From NCBI GenBank assembly GCA_039621445.1, contig CP154954.1, positions 4,661,636 through 4,725,635 on the forward strand: a stretch of DNA of 64,000 nt. Direction: 5' to 3'. A program made the position numbers and the translations under genes. Below the pieces are notes generated by a model. It did no database searches. It was not told the origin of the DNA and was given only the letters and a program-made list of their open reading frames with translations. Positions 47,240 through 58,429 of this stretch are shown piece after piece (the stretch's first letter is position 1; each line of letters opens with the position of its first letter). Source of the stretch: Euglena gracilis (taxonomy: Eukaryota > Euglenida > Euglenophyceae > Euglenales).

Positions 47240-47360
47240 TTTACCCACCACCTATAGGAAAAATGGCCGAAAATGGCCGAAAATGGCCGAAAATGGCCGA
47301 AAATGGCCGAAAAATGGTCGAAAATGGCGAAAATCTGGGGGTCAGCTATAGGTGCTTGAC
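47240..47360. repeat. CACCTATAG-bounded block, inverted copy
   Basis: Six AAAATGGCCG units between CACCTATAG and CTATAGGTG. Related by inversion to 44966-45032. Confidence 0.6.
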
Positions 47361-47481
47361 GACAGTGAAGATGATGATGGTGATGGTGATGACGACGACG
47401 ACGACGACCATGAAGATAATTGCAATGTTACATTGCCTTGGTTGAAATTTCTCACATGGCGTCTCACAAGAAATCTCAGTT

Positions 47482-47800
47482 TTATGCCATTTTTCTTTGC
47501 AAAGGAGACCATGATTCTGACTCATCACCGTCCCTCGCAACCTTCAAAGAACCAGTTTGCTGGGCAACTGCTCTCTGATCCTCTTCTCCCTTCAAGCCCT
47601 GCGAATAGCAGGATGTCTTTTCAGGCACCAGCTTTGGTTTTCTGATTTGTCCACTCCTCAGAGGGTTCCAAGAATTTATCACTGGCCGTTTCCCAAATTT
47701 TTCTATCCACGCCAAAAATTGGCGCTTTGGCCAGGCCATTGCCCTATACCACGCCGAAGCAGTCTGGTCCCCAGCCATGCAATCATGGCCTGACCCTCCC
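47482..47800 (-). pseudogene. Gene fragment family, copy B
   Basis: The longest of the three, reading from MAWPKRQFLAWIEKFGKRP through RSGQIRKPKLVPEKTSC to QQTGSLKVARDG without a stop. Confidence 0.4.
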
Positions 47801-48374
47801 CTCCCAGGGGGGGGGGTGGCCGACTGGTTTCTGGGCAGGAGGTTTTTTATTAGCCTTGGACCCCCTCCCCCCGGGAGGGGGGGCAGGGGGTAGGGTGGGT
47901 GGGTCCCTTGAACCTCCCTCCCCCCCGGGGTGGGGGTAGGGGCTGGTGGGTGTATCTTTTTTGGCGCGAGTTCGTCGAAATATTTAAAAAAATTCTCCCC
48001 CCAACTCCTTCCCCCTGGGGGGCAAACACCCACCAAAAATGGCCTGTCACCGAAGGCAAAGGAACTTTTTTTCGGCCATTTGCTTCACATTTGTTGGTTA
48101 ATTTCCCTTAGACTCCAGAATGACCGTTCCTGGCGGTGGGGGGGGGGTAGTGGCCGTCAGGTTTTTGAAAGAGTGGAAGTGACCCCCTCCCCGGATGTCG
48201 ATAAAAAGTTGCTTGCACAGAAGACACCAAAAGGCTTCAAGATGTCCCGTTTTTCAACACTTTTGAGTCCAGTGGGAAATCATCGATTTCTGTTTGAAGG
48301 GTGAAAATTTTGATGCAACCTGGCCGTTTTGAGGCACTCTGGGGGCGTTCCTGAAGAGTGCGCGGTGCCGCAAT

Positions 48375-48754
48375 ATGGGCTGCATTTGGGCCATCTGTTT
48401 CAGGGACCAGCCGGAAACCAGGTTCCAAAAAGGCGCACACCCTCCCATGCACTTATTGGTGGGGTTTGGTTTGTCATGTGCAGTGTCCACTCTGGTTAGG
48501 ATAAGATGCCACAGTTCCCAGACGTGTTCTGATGCCTGCCAAAAACGTCTCACAAAATTCAATTCAATATGGTGCCTTCTCATTGCCTATTTTATGTCTT
48601 CCTTCCTGAGCATGTCTGCTGGACATGTATTTGCCTTCCCGACGTCCGCTGCAACACCTGGACCATATTTGATGTGCTCGACTGGATTTGGCAATTGCCT
48701 ACGGAAAGCTGCCCCCAGAAACCACGTTCTCCAACAATTGTTCAACAGTGTTAA
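48375..48754 (+). pseudogene. WTIFDV family, copy B (frameshifted)
   Basis: Open to MSAGHV, then a one-base loss moves the frame; the original frame resumes as ICLPDVRCNTWTIFDV. Confidence 0.35.
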
Positions 48755-50007
48755 CCTTTTGTAAACAACACAATTCCTGGGCGAAGCTGTTTTCTGATAA
48801 ATTTCCTTGGACCCAGAGTTTTTCACAGTCGCAAAACATTTTGTTTTGTTGTACAATTTCTCAGGCCGAAACAGCGCCTAAGCTGCATGGGTATGGTTTT
48901 CAGCCTCAACGCCGCCAGCTGCCATGCCCAGATTTGCTGAGTGCTTAGCAGCAGCCCGGCTGGATTGTAGCCAGTCTATATTTAGCTGATGGAAATCCTA
49001 CAGGACCAAAATGAAAAAACCATGGGCACTTTTAATTTTATCCATAATTCCAGAGGGAAGCAAGTATCCGCCTCCCCCAAAACAAAGGAAGCTATTGCCT
49101 GCTTCCCCAACTATGCCAATAAAAATAAACACACATAAAATTTTTGCATGTACATATGCATATGTGTGTGCATGTGTGTATGACAAACATTTAGAAGCGA
49201 CAACTGCAGCTGTATTAAAATATCAATACGTATGCTGTTAAAACTTGTAACACCAAACGCCATTTGCACCCAGACACACCACAGAGGTGGGATACAGGCC
49301 TTTATGAGGACAGGTCAACGAGTACGGAAATGGGAGGCTGTTTTGGACGGGTCCATTTCTGCGGATGCCGGGTCCGGGCGTTCTTCCCCCTTTGTCGCTG
49401 TTCGCCCACGGACAACCCCGCCCCCCTCCGTGCGACGCAAGACGCTGGCCCCGCCGCCGCGCAGCTGTCCTCCCTGCCTGCCCTCCCGCCGCCCCGTTTG
49501 CTGTTTTCTGCCCCAGTTCTCCAAGCCTCCCTTGCGCCACTTTCCCCGAGATGGCTGGTTCCCCCCTCGTCCCCATAGGTGCGAAGTCCAAATACAGTGG
49601 GCCAAAATGGAGGGTGACCACGTCTTTTGTGTGTTTTTTTTTGTTGCACCGGGAATCAGCTTCTAAATTCTTCTTGGAAAATTGATTGAATATCTGACCT
49701 AGTCAGTTTAAAATTTGAGGTTGGCGACCCTGTGCGGCCATCGCCTTCCCTGATTGCGACAGTTGACAAATCACCCACTTGCCAACCTGCTGGTAAGAAG
49801 CTCCAACACTTCTTCACTGGCTGGAGATGAGGAAGGCTTTGGGCAGGTCTCAACATAAGGAAGGTACCCAGAGTTAGGGTGAGGGGTCTGGGACCCTCAG
49901 CCCACACTCCAAGAAGGGTTTGGGGGCACCGTAGGGGAGGAGAACTTAGGTACCAAGGATGAAACAGAAAATGATGACCAACACAGGTCTTTCAGACACC
50001 TTCTTCT

Positions 50008-50275
50008 GTTGCTACTCGACTTTGAATGGGAAAAATGTGCTGTTGAAATGAAATCTTACCAACTTGCAAAAGAAAAAGAATGGCGGTTCAGGGATCCTGG
50101 TGAAGATGAGGCCAAAATGCTGCAGCATCTGACCACTCTTCCGCCGTTTTTTTTGTCTTTTTGTTCTGGGAGAAATGATGTCTGGAACTTTTTTTTGGGC
50201 TGTTCACTTGGAAATTGGTCCCATTTTGGTATGGCAAAAAGGTTGTTATTTTTCTCAGGATGGGATCAAGTTTAA
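50008..50275 (+). CDS. FEWEKCAVE fragment, copy B (longer frame)
   Basis: The open frame reads LLLDFEWEKCAVEMKSYQ then KEKEWRFRDPGEDEAKM and on. Its counterpart at 25229 is frameshifted. It may be one exon of a lost gene; function unknown. Confidence 0.35.
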
Positions 50276-50429
50276 GGTCTGGATATTACTCTGGCCTAAA
50301 CTCAGGCCCAACGTCAAATCATGCCCATGTTGCTCGAATGGAATGTTGATATGAGATGCAAGCAGTTCCAGAAGCAGCAGATCATGTTGGGTGGCGGGTC
50401 CAAACCGGCTTCTTTTTAATTTGGAAGAC

Positions 50430-51779
50430 CGTGGATGGGGGAGGGGGGGGGTTGTCCAGATGCTTTAGCACTTTGCACCGATATTTTCTTCTCAAGTGGT
50501 TTTTATTATTATCTGAGCCTGAAGATTTTAGCCCGAAACCGATAGTTTTGGAGGAAAAAAGTTCAAAAAAATGAATAAGCGGGTGTGTGGGATATTTTTT
50601 GTGGTGTCTTTTTCATGACTCGCCCAGAGGGGGGGAAGTGCTGGGTGCCCCCTCTCTTAAAAAGAAAGCCTGGTTTGGGCCCCCCACCTGGTCTTACGTC
50701 AAGTCTTTGGCCTCCCTAAGCTTAACAGAAGGGAAACATGGGTAAACCCTTGGGGAAAGCTGTGCAAAAAAAGGGAAGCAAACAGATTAACTCCTGGCTG
50801 AATTTTATTAATTGCAAATTTCACCTCCTCCCCGGCGATTTTCTGGGAGCATGCTATAGTGCCATCAGAAATTTCATTAACTGGAACATGCCATTATGAC
50901 ATGGGAAATTTCATTAATCAAAACATGCCATTGTGCCATCGGAAATTTCGTTAACCCAAGTGACGTGTGAAGCATATTTTGCATTTTTCAGGAAGGAACC
51001 TCAAGCAGACAACTTTTGGGGGAATTCTCTTTTTGAGGGTGACGGTTTTGTTTGGAGCCAAAAGACCAGAAGACCCCAGTGAAGGGTCTTCTTCTTGTGC
51101 ATTTCTGCCGTTTGGCATTTTGATCTACACCATCCCCCAATGACCCCAATTTCAAACCCCTCGGCACCAAGAAAGAATGAGCCAAAAGTTACTCATCAGG
51201 AAGAAGTGCCCCCAGAACAGGGGATGGAAGTGCCAACATGCTGTTTGTGTCTGTGAATATCCTTCTAAGGGAGATTTAAAACACAAAAAAATCTTCCAGA
51301 AACCTGTCTAATTTTCTATCATCACTCAGTGATCACTCAGAGAGTCTCCAGGTGTCGTTTTTTTCACTGAGGAGGACGACAGAAAGTCCCTCCTTTATGA
51401 AACCAGGGAGAGATTGGTAGATAGCCTGAAACTTTAATGCCAGAAAATACATACACTGCTTCAATTTCGATTTTTTTTTGAAAATTCAATGGCAAAATCC
51501 ATATAGATGCTTTTGGCTTTTCTTTCACCTTCACTTGTTTTCATACAAAAATCCCAAAAAAATTGGTCAGTTTTCAGTTGTCCAAGCTCATTTTCCTTCT
51601 CCCTTTTGATGTGGGCATTTTCTCCAGCATCTGAATATTTTCTAGATTTCTTCATTCGTCAAATGGCATTTTATTTGCTCACACTGCCAAAGACTCCCCC
51701 AAACCAACTCTGCTTTTTTTTTGAAATTTCAACACCTTTGCCATTCCTTCAGTGTACCCCTCTGCTTTCTTTGCTCTAG
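50430..51779 (+). other. Region upstream of the bromodomain exons
   Basis: No domain was recognised. A short plus frame at about 51112-51270 reads PMTPISNPSAPRKNEPK and on, with Pro, Lys and Glu rich composition typical of linkers in nuclear proteins, and could be an upstream exon. A repeated 45-48 bp motif (GAAATTTCATTAA...CATGCCATT) occurs about three times at 50860-50955. Confidence 0.3.
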
Positions 51780-51927
51780 CTTGGCCAACAATGAAGTCCC
51801 TCTGGTCCCAATGATCGAGGGCCTCTACAAAGGATTGAGGCAGGTTTTGGATGCGCTCTTCGCTGCGGACAAGGAGGCTATTTTTCATCGACCAGTGGAT
51901 GTGGAGAGTGTGAAGGACTATTTGGAG
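51780..51927 (+). CDS. Bromodomain gene, exon 1 of the recognised part
   Basis: The exon follows a long pyrimidine tract ending CTCTAG and stops before GTGCGC. It encodes SLANNEVPLVPMIEGLYKG and on to AIFHRPVDVESVKDYLE: the first helix of a bromodomain plus the PVD motif of the ZA loop. Joined to the exon at 53050 it reads VKDYLEVIQHPMDFSTIQ, a textbook bromodomain stretch. Bromodomains bind acetyl-lysine on histones and other nuclear proteins. The 5' exons of the gene and its other domains were not identified. Confidence 0.8.
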
Positions 51928-53049
51928 GTGCGCTCGTTGAGCACCCCCCCCCCAAAAAAAAACTGAGACCCATCAATGAAATTTCGCAGTGTGTTTTTTG
52001 CTTTTTTGTTTTGGTTCCAGATGCCTCCTCTTCCTGTCTCCAGTGTCTTTTGGGGCTGAAGGGCATCATCATTGGCCATCACCAATCTGTTCATTGTTGT
52101 CCTCATTTCAAGAAATGGACCAGAATTGACAGTATGGGGGGATTCCTTGGATGAATATTTGGCGCCGATCCACCACAGTAAATTCAGGGAACGAATGCAG
52201 CAAAATGATTTCCAAGGCTGACATCATACTTGGGTATTTTTAGAGCCCCCCCCCCTCCACCACATTCGACCTTGGTCCCGCTCCTCCCTACAACCCTTCC
52301 CATCAGACGGTACTCATCGATTAATGCTTTGTTGGCATATGGGAATACCTTCAAAGGCTTTTTCAAGTCCTTTTCGGCCAAAATAAAACAATGAATTTGA
52401 TCCGGATCTCGAAACGCCACCCATGACCCCTCAGTGGTTCCATTTGTTGCGGAAGGCTCGCCAGGAGGATACTGACTTCTTCGGAGCCATTTCTGGTTTG
52501 ACCCTTTTCTACCCATTTTTTTTTGTACAGACAGTGCTGTTTTCGGCCCAGCAGTTTTCGGCAGTTTTCCGCAGTTTTTGTTGTATTTGGTTTCTATTTG
52601 GAGAAATTCCTTTACGCAATGAGAAATCGACGCTAACCTCAAACGGGCTCTGTTGGACATCTCACCTCCTCCCAGTATCCCCAGGGCACCTCCTCAGTCA
52701 AGACAATGTCGTTTCCAGCTGGTCTTTTTTGGGGTATTTTTCCCCTTCGAGTTTGACAGTTTTGGCCAAATGTGTCCAACAGCCCCAGACACTCATTTTT
52801 GGTGGTTCTTTGGGGTTCCTTGGGGTCAAGGTGTCCCCACGTTAATGGACAAGTGTGTGTGTGTGTGTCAAAAATTCTGAGGGGTACCCTCAAACTTTTC
52901 TTAATGGCAAGGGTCGATTTGGTGGGTCTCCCAAATACAAACAACCCTTTGGCTGATTTTTGTCTGACACCCAAATCTCAGCTGGAAACCAACCAACCTC
53001 TTTCCATGGATTTCGAAAGATCTTGTCTTTTGGCGTCCTGTTCCCCCAG
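51928..53049 (+). other. Intron between bromodomain exons 1 and 2
   Basis: GT at 51928 and AG at 53048 bound a 1122-bp intron. Open frames occur inside on both strands (minus 52184-52660, plus 52423-52845), but the bromodomain reads straight across the splice, so they are not needed by this gene and no family was recognised in them. Confidence 0.65.
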
Positions 53050-53149
53050 GTGATTCAGCATCCCATGGACTTCTCTACCATTCAGTCCAACCTCGAGGGT
53101 CAGTGCTTCCCTCCTGATGACCTCCCCCCAGGGTGCTTCATCGTCACCA
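53050..53149 (+). CDS. Bromodomain gene, exon 2 (3' end uncertain)
   Basis: The exon follows TTCCCCCAG and begins VIQHPMDFSTIQSNLEG in phase with exon 1 across an intron of 1122 bp. The PMD motif and following helix are typical. The 3' boundary is unclear: a GTCAGT donor at 53099 is possible but changes phase relative to exon 3, while reading on gives GQCFPPDD, which fits the usual spacing to the next helix. No canonical donor in the right phase was found, so a non-canonical donor or a missing small exon is possible. Confidence 0.65.
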
Positions 53150-53156
53150 ATAATTT

Positions 53157-54476
<1,320 letters not shown>

Positions 54477-54840
54477 TCAATCAAGTTGAGTTGCATGCAG
54501 GTGTGCAGTTTTTTTCAGCTATGTCGGTGTGATATAAAGTCTGGAGAAACATATCTGAGACGCAGATGATTCTGGGGGGAACTAGATCATTTTGTACAAT
54601 ATTTTTTAAAAAAATTTCCCCTGGAGATGGCAGCATGTTGTTTTGAACGTGCTATTTGCATGCTCAGTTCTTTTTTAGGATAAATAAGCATCTGAATCTT
54701 CTCTTTGGCTCAGGAAGTCTGATGGCACATCACTGAAAATAACTCACGGACTTTGGTCAGTTGAAATAAGAAATATGCCAAGTCAGTTTGGTGACCCCCT
54801 GCAAAATGCGTGGAAGCATCCTGCTTTGCATACATTTCAG

Positions 54841-54900
54841 CGACACCTCGAGCTCACTTTTCAGAATGCCATCCTTTTCAACCGCCCACATTGTGACTTT
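54841..54900 (+). CDS. Bromodomain gene, exon 3, first copy
   Basis: A 60-nt phase-0 exon lies between ACATTTCAG and GTCTTG. It encodes RHLELTFQNAILFNRPHCDF, matching the bromodomain C-terminal pattern in which the Asn of F-x-N-A-x-x-F/Y-N contacts acetyl-lysine. It is separated from exon 2 by the giant trinucleotide block. A minus-strand open frame overlaps it and is treated as a shadow. Confidence 0.6.
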
Positions 54901-55140
54901 GTCTTGACTGGCACCATTAATCTCTGACATTTTTTCTTTCTTTCTCCACCACCTCCCTGCGTCGGCGTTTTTCCAATGTGAATAATGTTCAGCAATAATG
55001 TAAAGATGTTTTCCCCTCTCGTCAATGAACCAGTCCTTTTTTCCCAAGATGAAGACGAAGCCAAATCGCTGGTCAGTCTACGCCACGGAAGCTCTCCCAG
55101 AGATTTTTTTATCGCGATATCCAGAGGGTTGGGTTTGGCC

Positions 55141-55391
<251 letters not shown>

Positions 55392-55762
55392 TCAATCAAG
55401 TTGAGTTGCATGCAGGTGTGCAGTTTTTTTCAGCTATGTCGGTGTGATATAAAGTCTGGAGAAACATATCTGAGACGCAGATGATTCTGGGGGGAACTAG
55501 ATCATTTTGTACAATATTTTTTAAAAAAATTTCCCCTGGAGATGGCAGCATGTTGTTTTGAACGTGCTGTTTGCATGCTCAGTTCTTTTTTAGGATAAAT
55601 AAATAATAAGCATCTGAATCTACTCTTTGGCTCAGGAAGTCTGATGGCACATCACTGAAAATAACTCACGGACTTTGGCCAGTTGAAATAAGAAATATGC
55701 CAAGTCAGTTTGGTGACCCCCTGCAAAATGCGTGGAAGCATCCTGCTTTGCATACATTTCAG

Positions 55763-55822
55763 CGACACCTCGAGCTCACTTTTCAGAATGCCATCCTTTT
55801 CAACCGCCCACATTGTGACTTT
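55763..55822 (+). CDS. Bromodomain gene, exon 3, duplicated copy
   Basis: Identical in sequence to 54841-54900, with the same acceptor and donor, as part of a tandem duplication of about 0.9 kb. Using both copies in one transcript would duplicate a helix and break the fold, so exons 3a and 3b may be alternatives, or one may be unused. This is inference. Confidence 0.55.
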
Positions 55823-56179
55823 GTCTTGACTGGCACCATTAATTTCTGATATTTTTTCTTTCTTTCTCCACCACCTCCCTGCGTCGGCGTTTTTCCAATG
55901 TGAATAATGTTCAGCAATAATGTAAAGATGTTTTCCCCTCTCGTCAATGAACCAGTCCTTTTTTTCCCAAGATGAAGACGAAGCCAAATCGCTGGTCAGT
56001 CTACGCCACGGAAGCTCTCCCAGAGATTTTTTTTATCGCGATATCCAGAGGGTTGGGTTTGGCCGCAAAATCTCCTGACTCATCTCCGGACTCTCTGAAG
56101 TTACAAGACGGAAAGTGTGAGGTTTTTTTTTTTTACTACGTGGTCAAAGTGGGCCATGCAATGCTCTTTTTTGGGGAGG

Positions 56180-56400
56180 GGGGCAAAGGTAGGTTGGTAG
56201 ATGGGTGGGCGGGCGGGTGGGTAGTTAGGTAGGCATGTGGTAGGTAGGTTGGTTGGTAGGTTGGTTGGTTGATGGGTTGGTCGATAGGTGGCTAGATTGG
56301 TAGGTAGGAAAGTAGGTTGGTAGCTAGGTTGGTAGGTGGGTAGGTGGGTGGGTGGGCAGGTCGGTAGGTCGGTCGGTGGGTGGGTGGGTTATGTGTGTAT
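56180..56400. repeat. Degenerate GGTA/GGTT minisatellite
   Basis: Imperfect units of GGTAGGT, GGTTGGT and GGTGGGT run for about 220 bp. On the minus strand they give a Pro-Thr-Tyr rich open frame that is a repeat artefact. Confidence 0.85.
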
Positions 56401-56404
56401 GAAT

Positions 56405-56760
56405 GTATATCCCTGGGGGGCTGGATGGAGGGGTTACAATGATCTCTGAGCCCGCCGCCTCCGCGGCCTCCTTCCAGGACTCCTGCGGCGGCACCTCTCC
56501 CCGCAACAGCGCATCGAACTCGCCCGGCAGGCTTGCCAGCACCTGTGGCCGGCAGACGGCTGTGCAGCCACACCATGCCCCTGCCAAGGACCCCCCCCCT
56601 CGCAGGAGGAGGTGTCGATTGGACAGGCGTTCCAATTTCGATCCGCACATTTGGCCGCAATGGCCAAATGTGACAAATGTGACACTCCCACGCCTTCGGC
56701 AGCAAATGCCTCAACAGGGCCGTTTCTGGCCTGATTTTGGCTCAGGACTGATATAACCCC
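56405..56760 (-). other. GC-rich, coding-like stretch
   Basis: Open frames exist on both strands. The minus reading containing VLASLPGEFDALLRGEVPPQ has composition like the nearby transposase-like exons and may be an exon or gene fragment. No family was recognised. Coding status is unproven. Confidence 0.25.
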
Positions 56761-57097
56761 CATATTTACCTTCACCCTCCCCCCATACCCCCAATGCAGA
56801 CCCTCCCCCTCAGGTGGCAAAAATGTGCTGGCCTGATATGGGTGTTCATTGGAGAAGATTTTTTGGCGAAACCCGAGACTCCACTTCAGGTGACAAATCT
56901 TACAAAACAGGGAGTGCCAATGAAAATTGAAAATGCATCGAAATAAACACTCACAGATTTATCGCACATCTCCCACACATCATAAGAGGGCAATGAAGCA
57001 GGCACATTAAGATATACCACAGTCCCAAATACAAATGGAGCGAACCAAATACTGGGGGCAAAGATTTGGCGACCATACCCAAGTATTACAAATTTAT

Positions 57098-57517
57098 TTA
57101 TACATTACACCAAAATTTCTCCTCCACGCAAGCGCCAATGGCGTCACACGAGGGACATGAGACTGGAAAAAATCCAGAATTTATCATTTTTTTCTCTGCA
57201 GACAGTTTTCGGCAATGAATTTGATGTTTGTGCTTTGAAAAATGGTGACCAGGAGTGAAAAGGAAAAGGAAAATGGCGACCTGCAATTTTTTGCTTGAAA
57301 ATGGTTGGATTTTGGAAAGAATGAGTACAAAGCTGTGTTGGTAATCTTTTTTTTTAATTGGGGGAGTTTGATTTTCCTCCCAATTTTTATAAGCTCTCAA
57401 ATTTAACCCCCTGAGAGTCTTGAATCCTTTCCAAACAAATACCAGGCATTTATTTAGGCGGCACATCTCGCACCCAAGTTTTTTTTGGGTCGATGTGTGC
57501 GTTTTCGCAAGAACCAC
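57098..57517 (-). other. Open frame of unknown status beside the transposon
   Basis: A 139-codon minus frame contains Cys pairs (CEMC, CPSC) and Lys-rich stretches, but no recognised domain. AT-rich sequence and lack of a comparison copy leave its coding status open. Confidence 0.2.
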
Positions 57518-57666
57518 GTTGAGTTCCAGCGTTTCTAGGGGTGAGAGCGAGAGGCAACAGGATTTGACAAAATATGACCGAATTCTCGTTTTTGGAACCA
57601 GCTCTCCTGGGAATGACGTGTTTTGTTTTTTTGAGGTTGAAATGACACAGAAAACCCCGGACCTAT

Positions 57667-57755
57667 CTTTGGCGGCCGGATTCGCACTTAAGGATTTTTA
57701 TGTTGATTTGCGCATATGTGCAAATCCCGACTTTTTGATTCCGGCGGTGAAGGGT
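57667..57755 (+). repeat. Left TIR and subterminal palindrome of the 4.6-kb transposon
   Basis: The terminal box runs from CTTTGGCGGCC to CGCACTTAAG, then a T-rich spacer, then TTTGCGCATATGTGCAAA, then a GGCGGTGAA motif. The same order occurs at 38863-38955 (plus) and, reversed, at the other copies. Confidence 0.75.
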
Positions 57756-58429
57756 TCAGGGGGACTAGGGGGAACACACACGGCGGCAAGCAAGGGCAAA
57801 AACGAAGCGACTTTTTTGGTTTTTGGTGTGACCCCCGGGACTTTGGCCAAAAAACAGTGTTTTTGACGGTGTCAGGGAGGACTTTGTGGTCCCAAACCCC
57901 GGGACCTTGCCCGCCACACACACCACCACCGGGACCGCCTGCCCGCCTCTTTGAGAGTGCTGATTTTTTTTGGGAAAGTGTCTCTGGCAGTGTGCAGTGT
58001 GTTCCCTCCCGGTGCCTCGCGATGTGTGTAGCTATTTTTACCCCTGGGACTTCTGATTTTTGAACTTGGAAGAAAAGCAAGGGACTGGGTGACAGGGCTT
58101 TGGGAGGGGTGCGGGTCGGTGGGTCTGGTGTGCAGGGGGTGGGGGGAGGAGAGGTCCAGGGGAGAGAGGTGCGGAGGGTGCAGAGCTGTGCAGGGGTGAT
58201 GTGCGGCGGGCAGGGCGGCGGGGTGAGACACCCGCAGGGGGTGTCAGTGGGGGCTTGGGGGGACATCGACATTGGTTTGTGTGCGTGCAACCCAGGACTT
58301 TGACCTTTGTGTTTCTGTGAGGCGAAAAACAGACAAACAATGTTTGTGCGCGCACTTGCGCAAATAAACACCCGAACGTGTGTGGGCCAGGGCAGGAGAG
58401 GGGTGACACCGAGAGAAACAGGAATTGAA

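Larger units (their letters stand above)
30515..50420 (+). repeat. Segmental copy B
   Basis: Counterpart of copy A with the same block order. Private inserts include 31713-32111, about 34.3-36.1 kb, 38.85-40.42 kb, the TCTG/ATGT microsatellites at 41.6-42.35 kb and about 44.9-47.4 kb. It ends in a block (50.0-50.4 kb) shared with copy C at 25.2-25.6 kb. Confidence 0.9.

Noticed and set aside
25610-50673. GGCTTCTTTTTAA sites as ends of the 46.5-kb element family
   Set aside because: The site at 25618 and 50408 is shared between copies C and B as part of the duplicated segment, without TSDs.
54757-55047. Minus frame with EHYSHWKNADAGRWWRKKEK, duplicated at 55652-55987
   Set aside because: Conserved only because the DNA is a recent duplication; the opposite strand contains the bromodomain exon, which explains the locus better. 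Not fully excluded.
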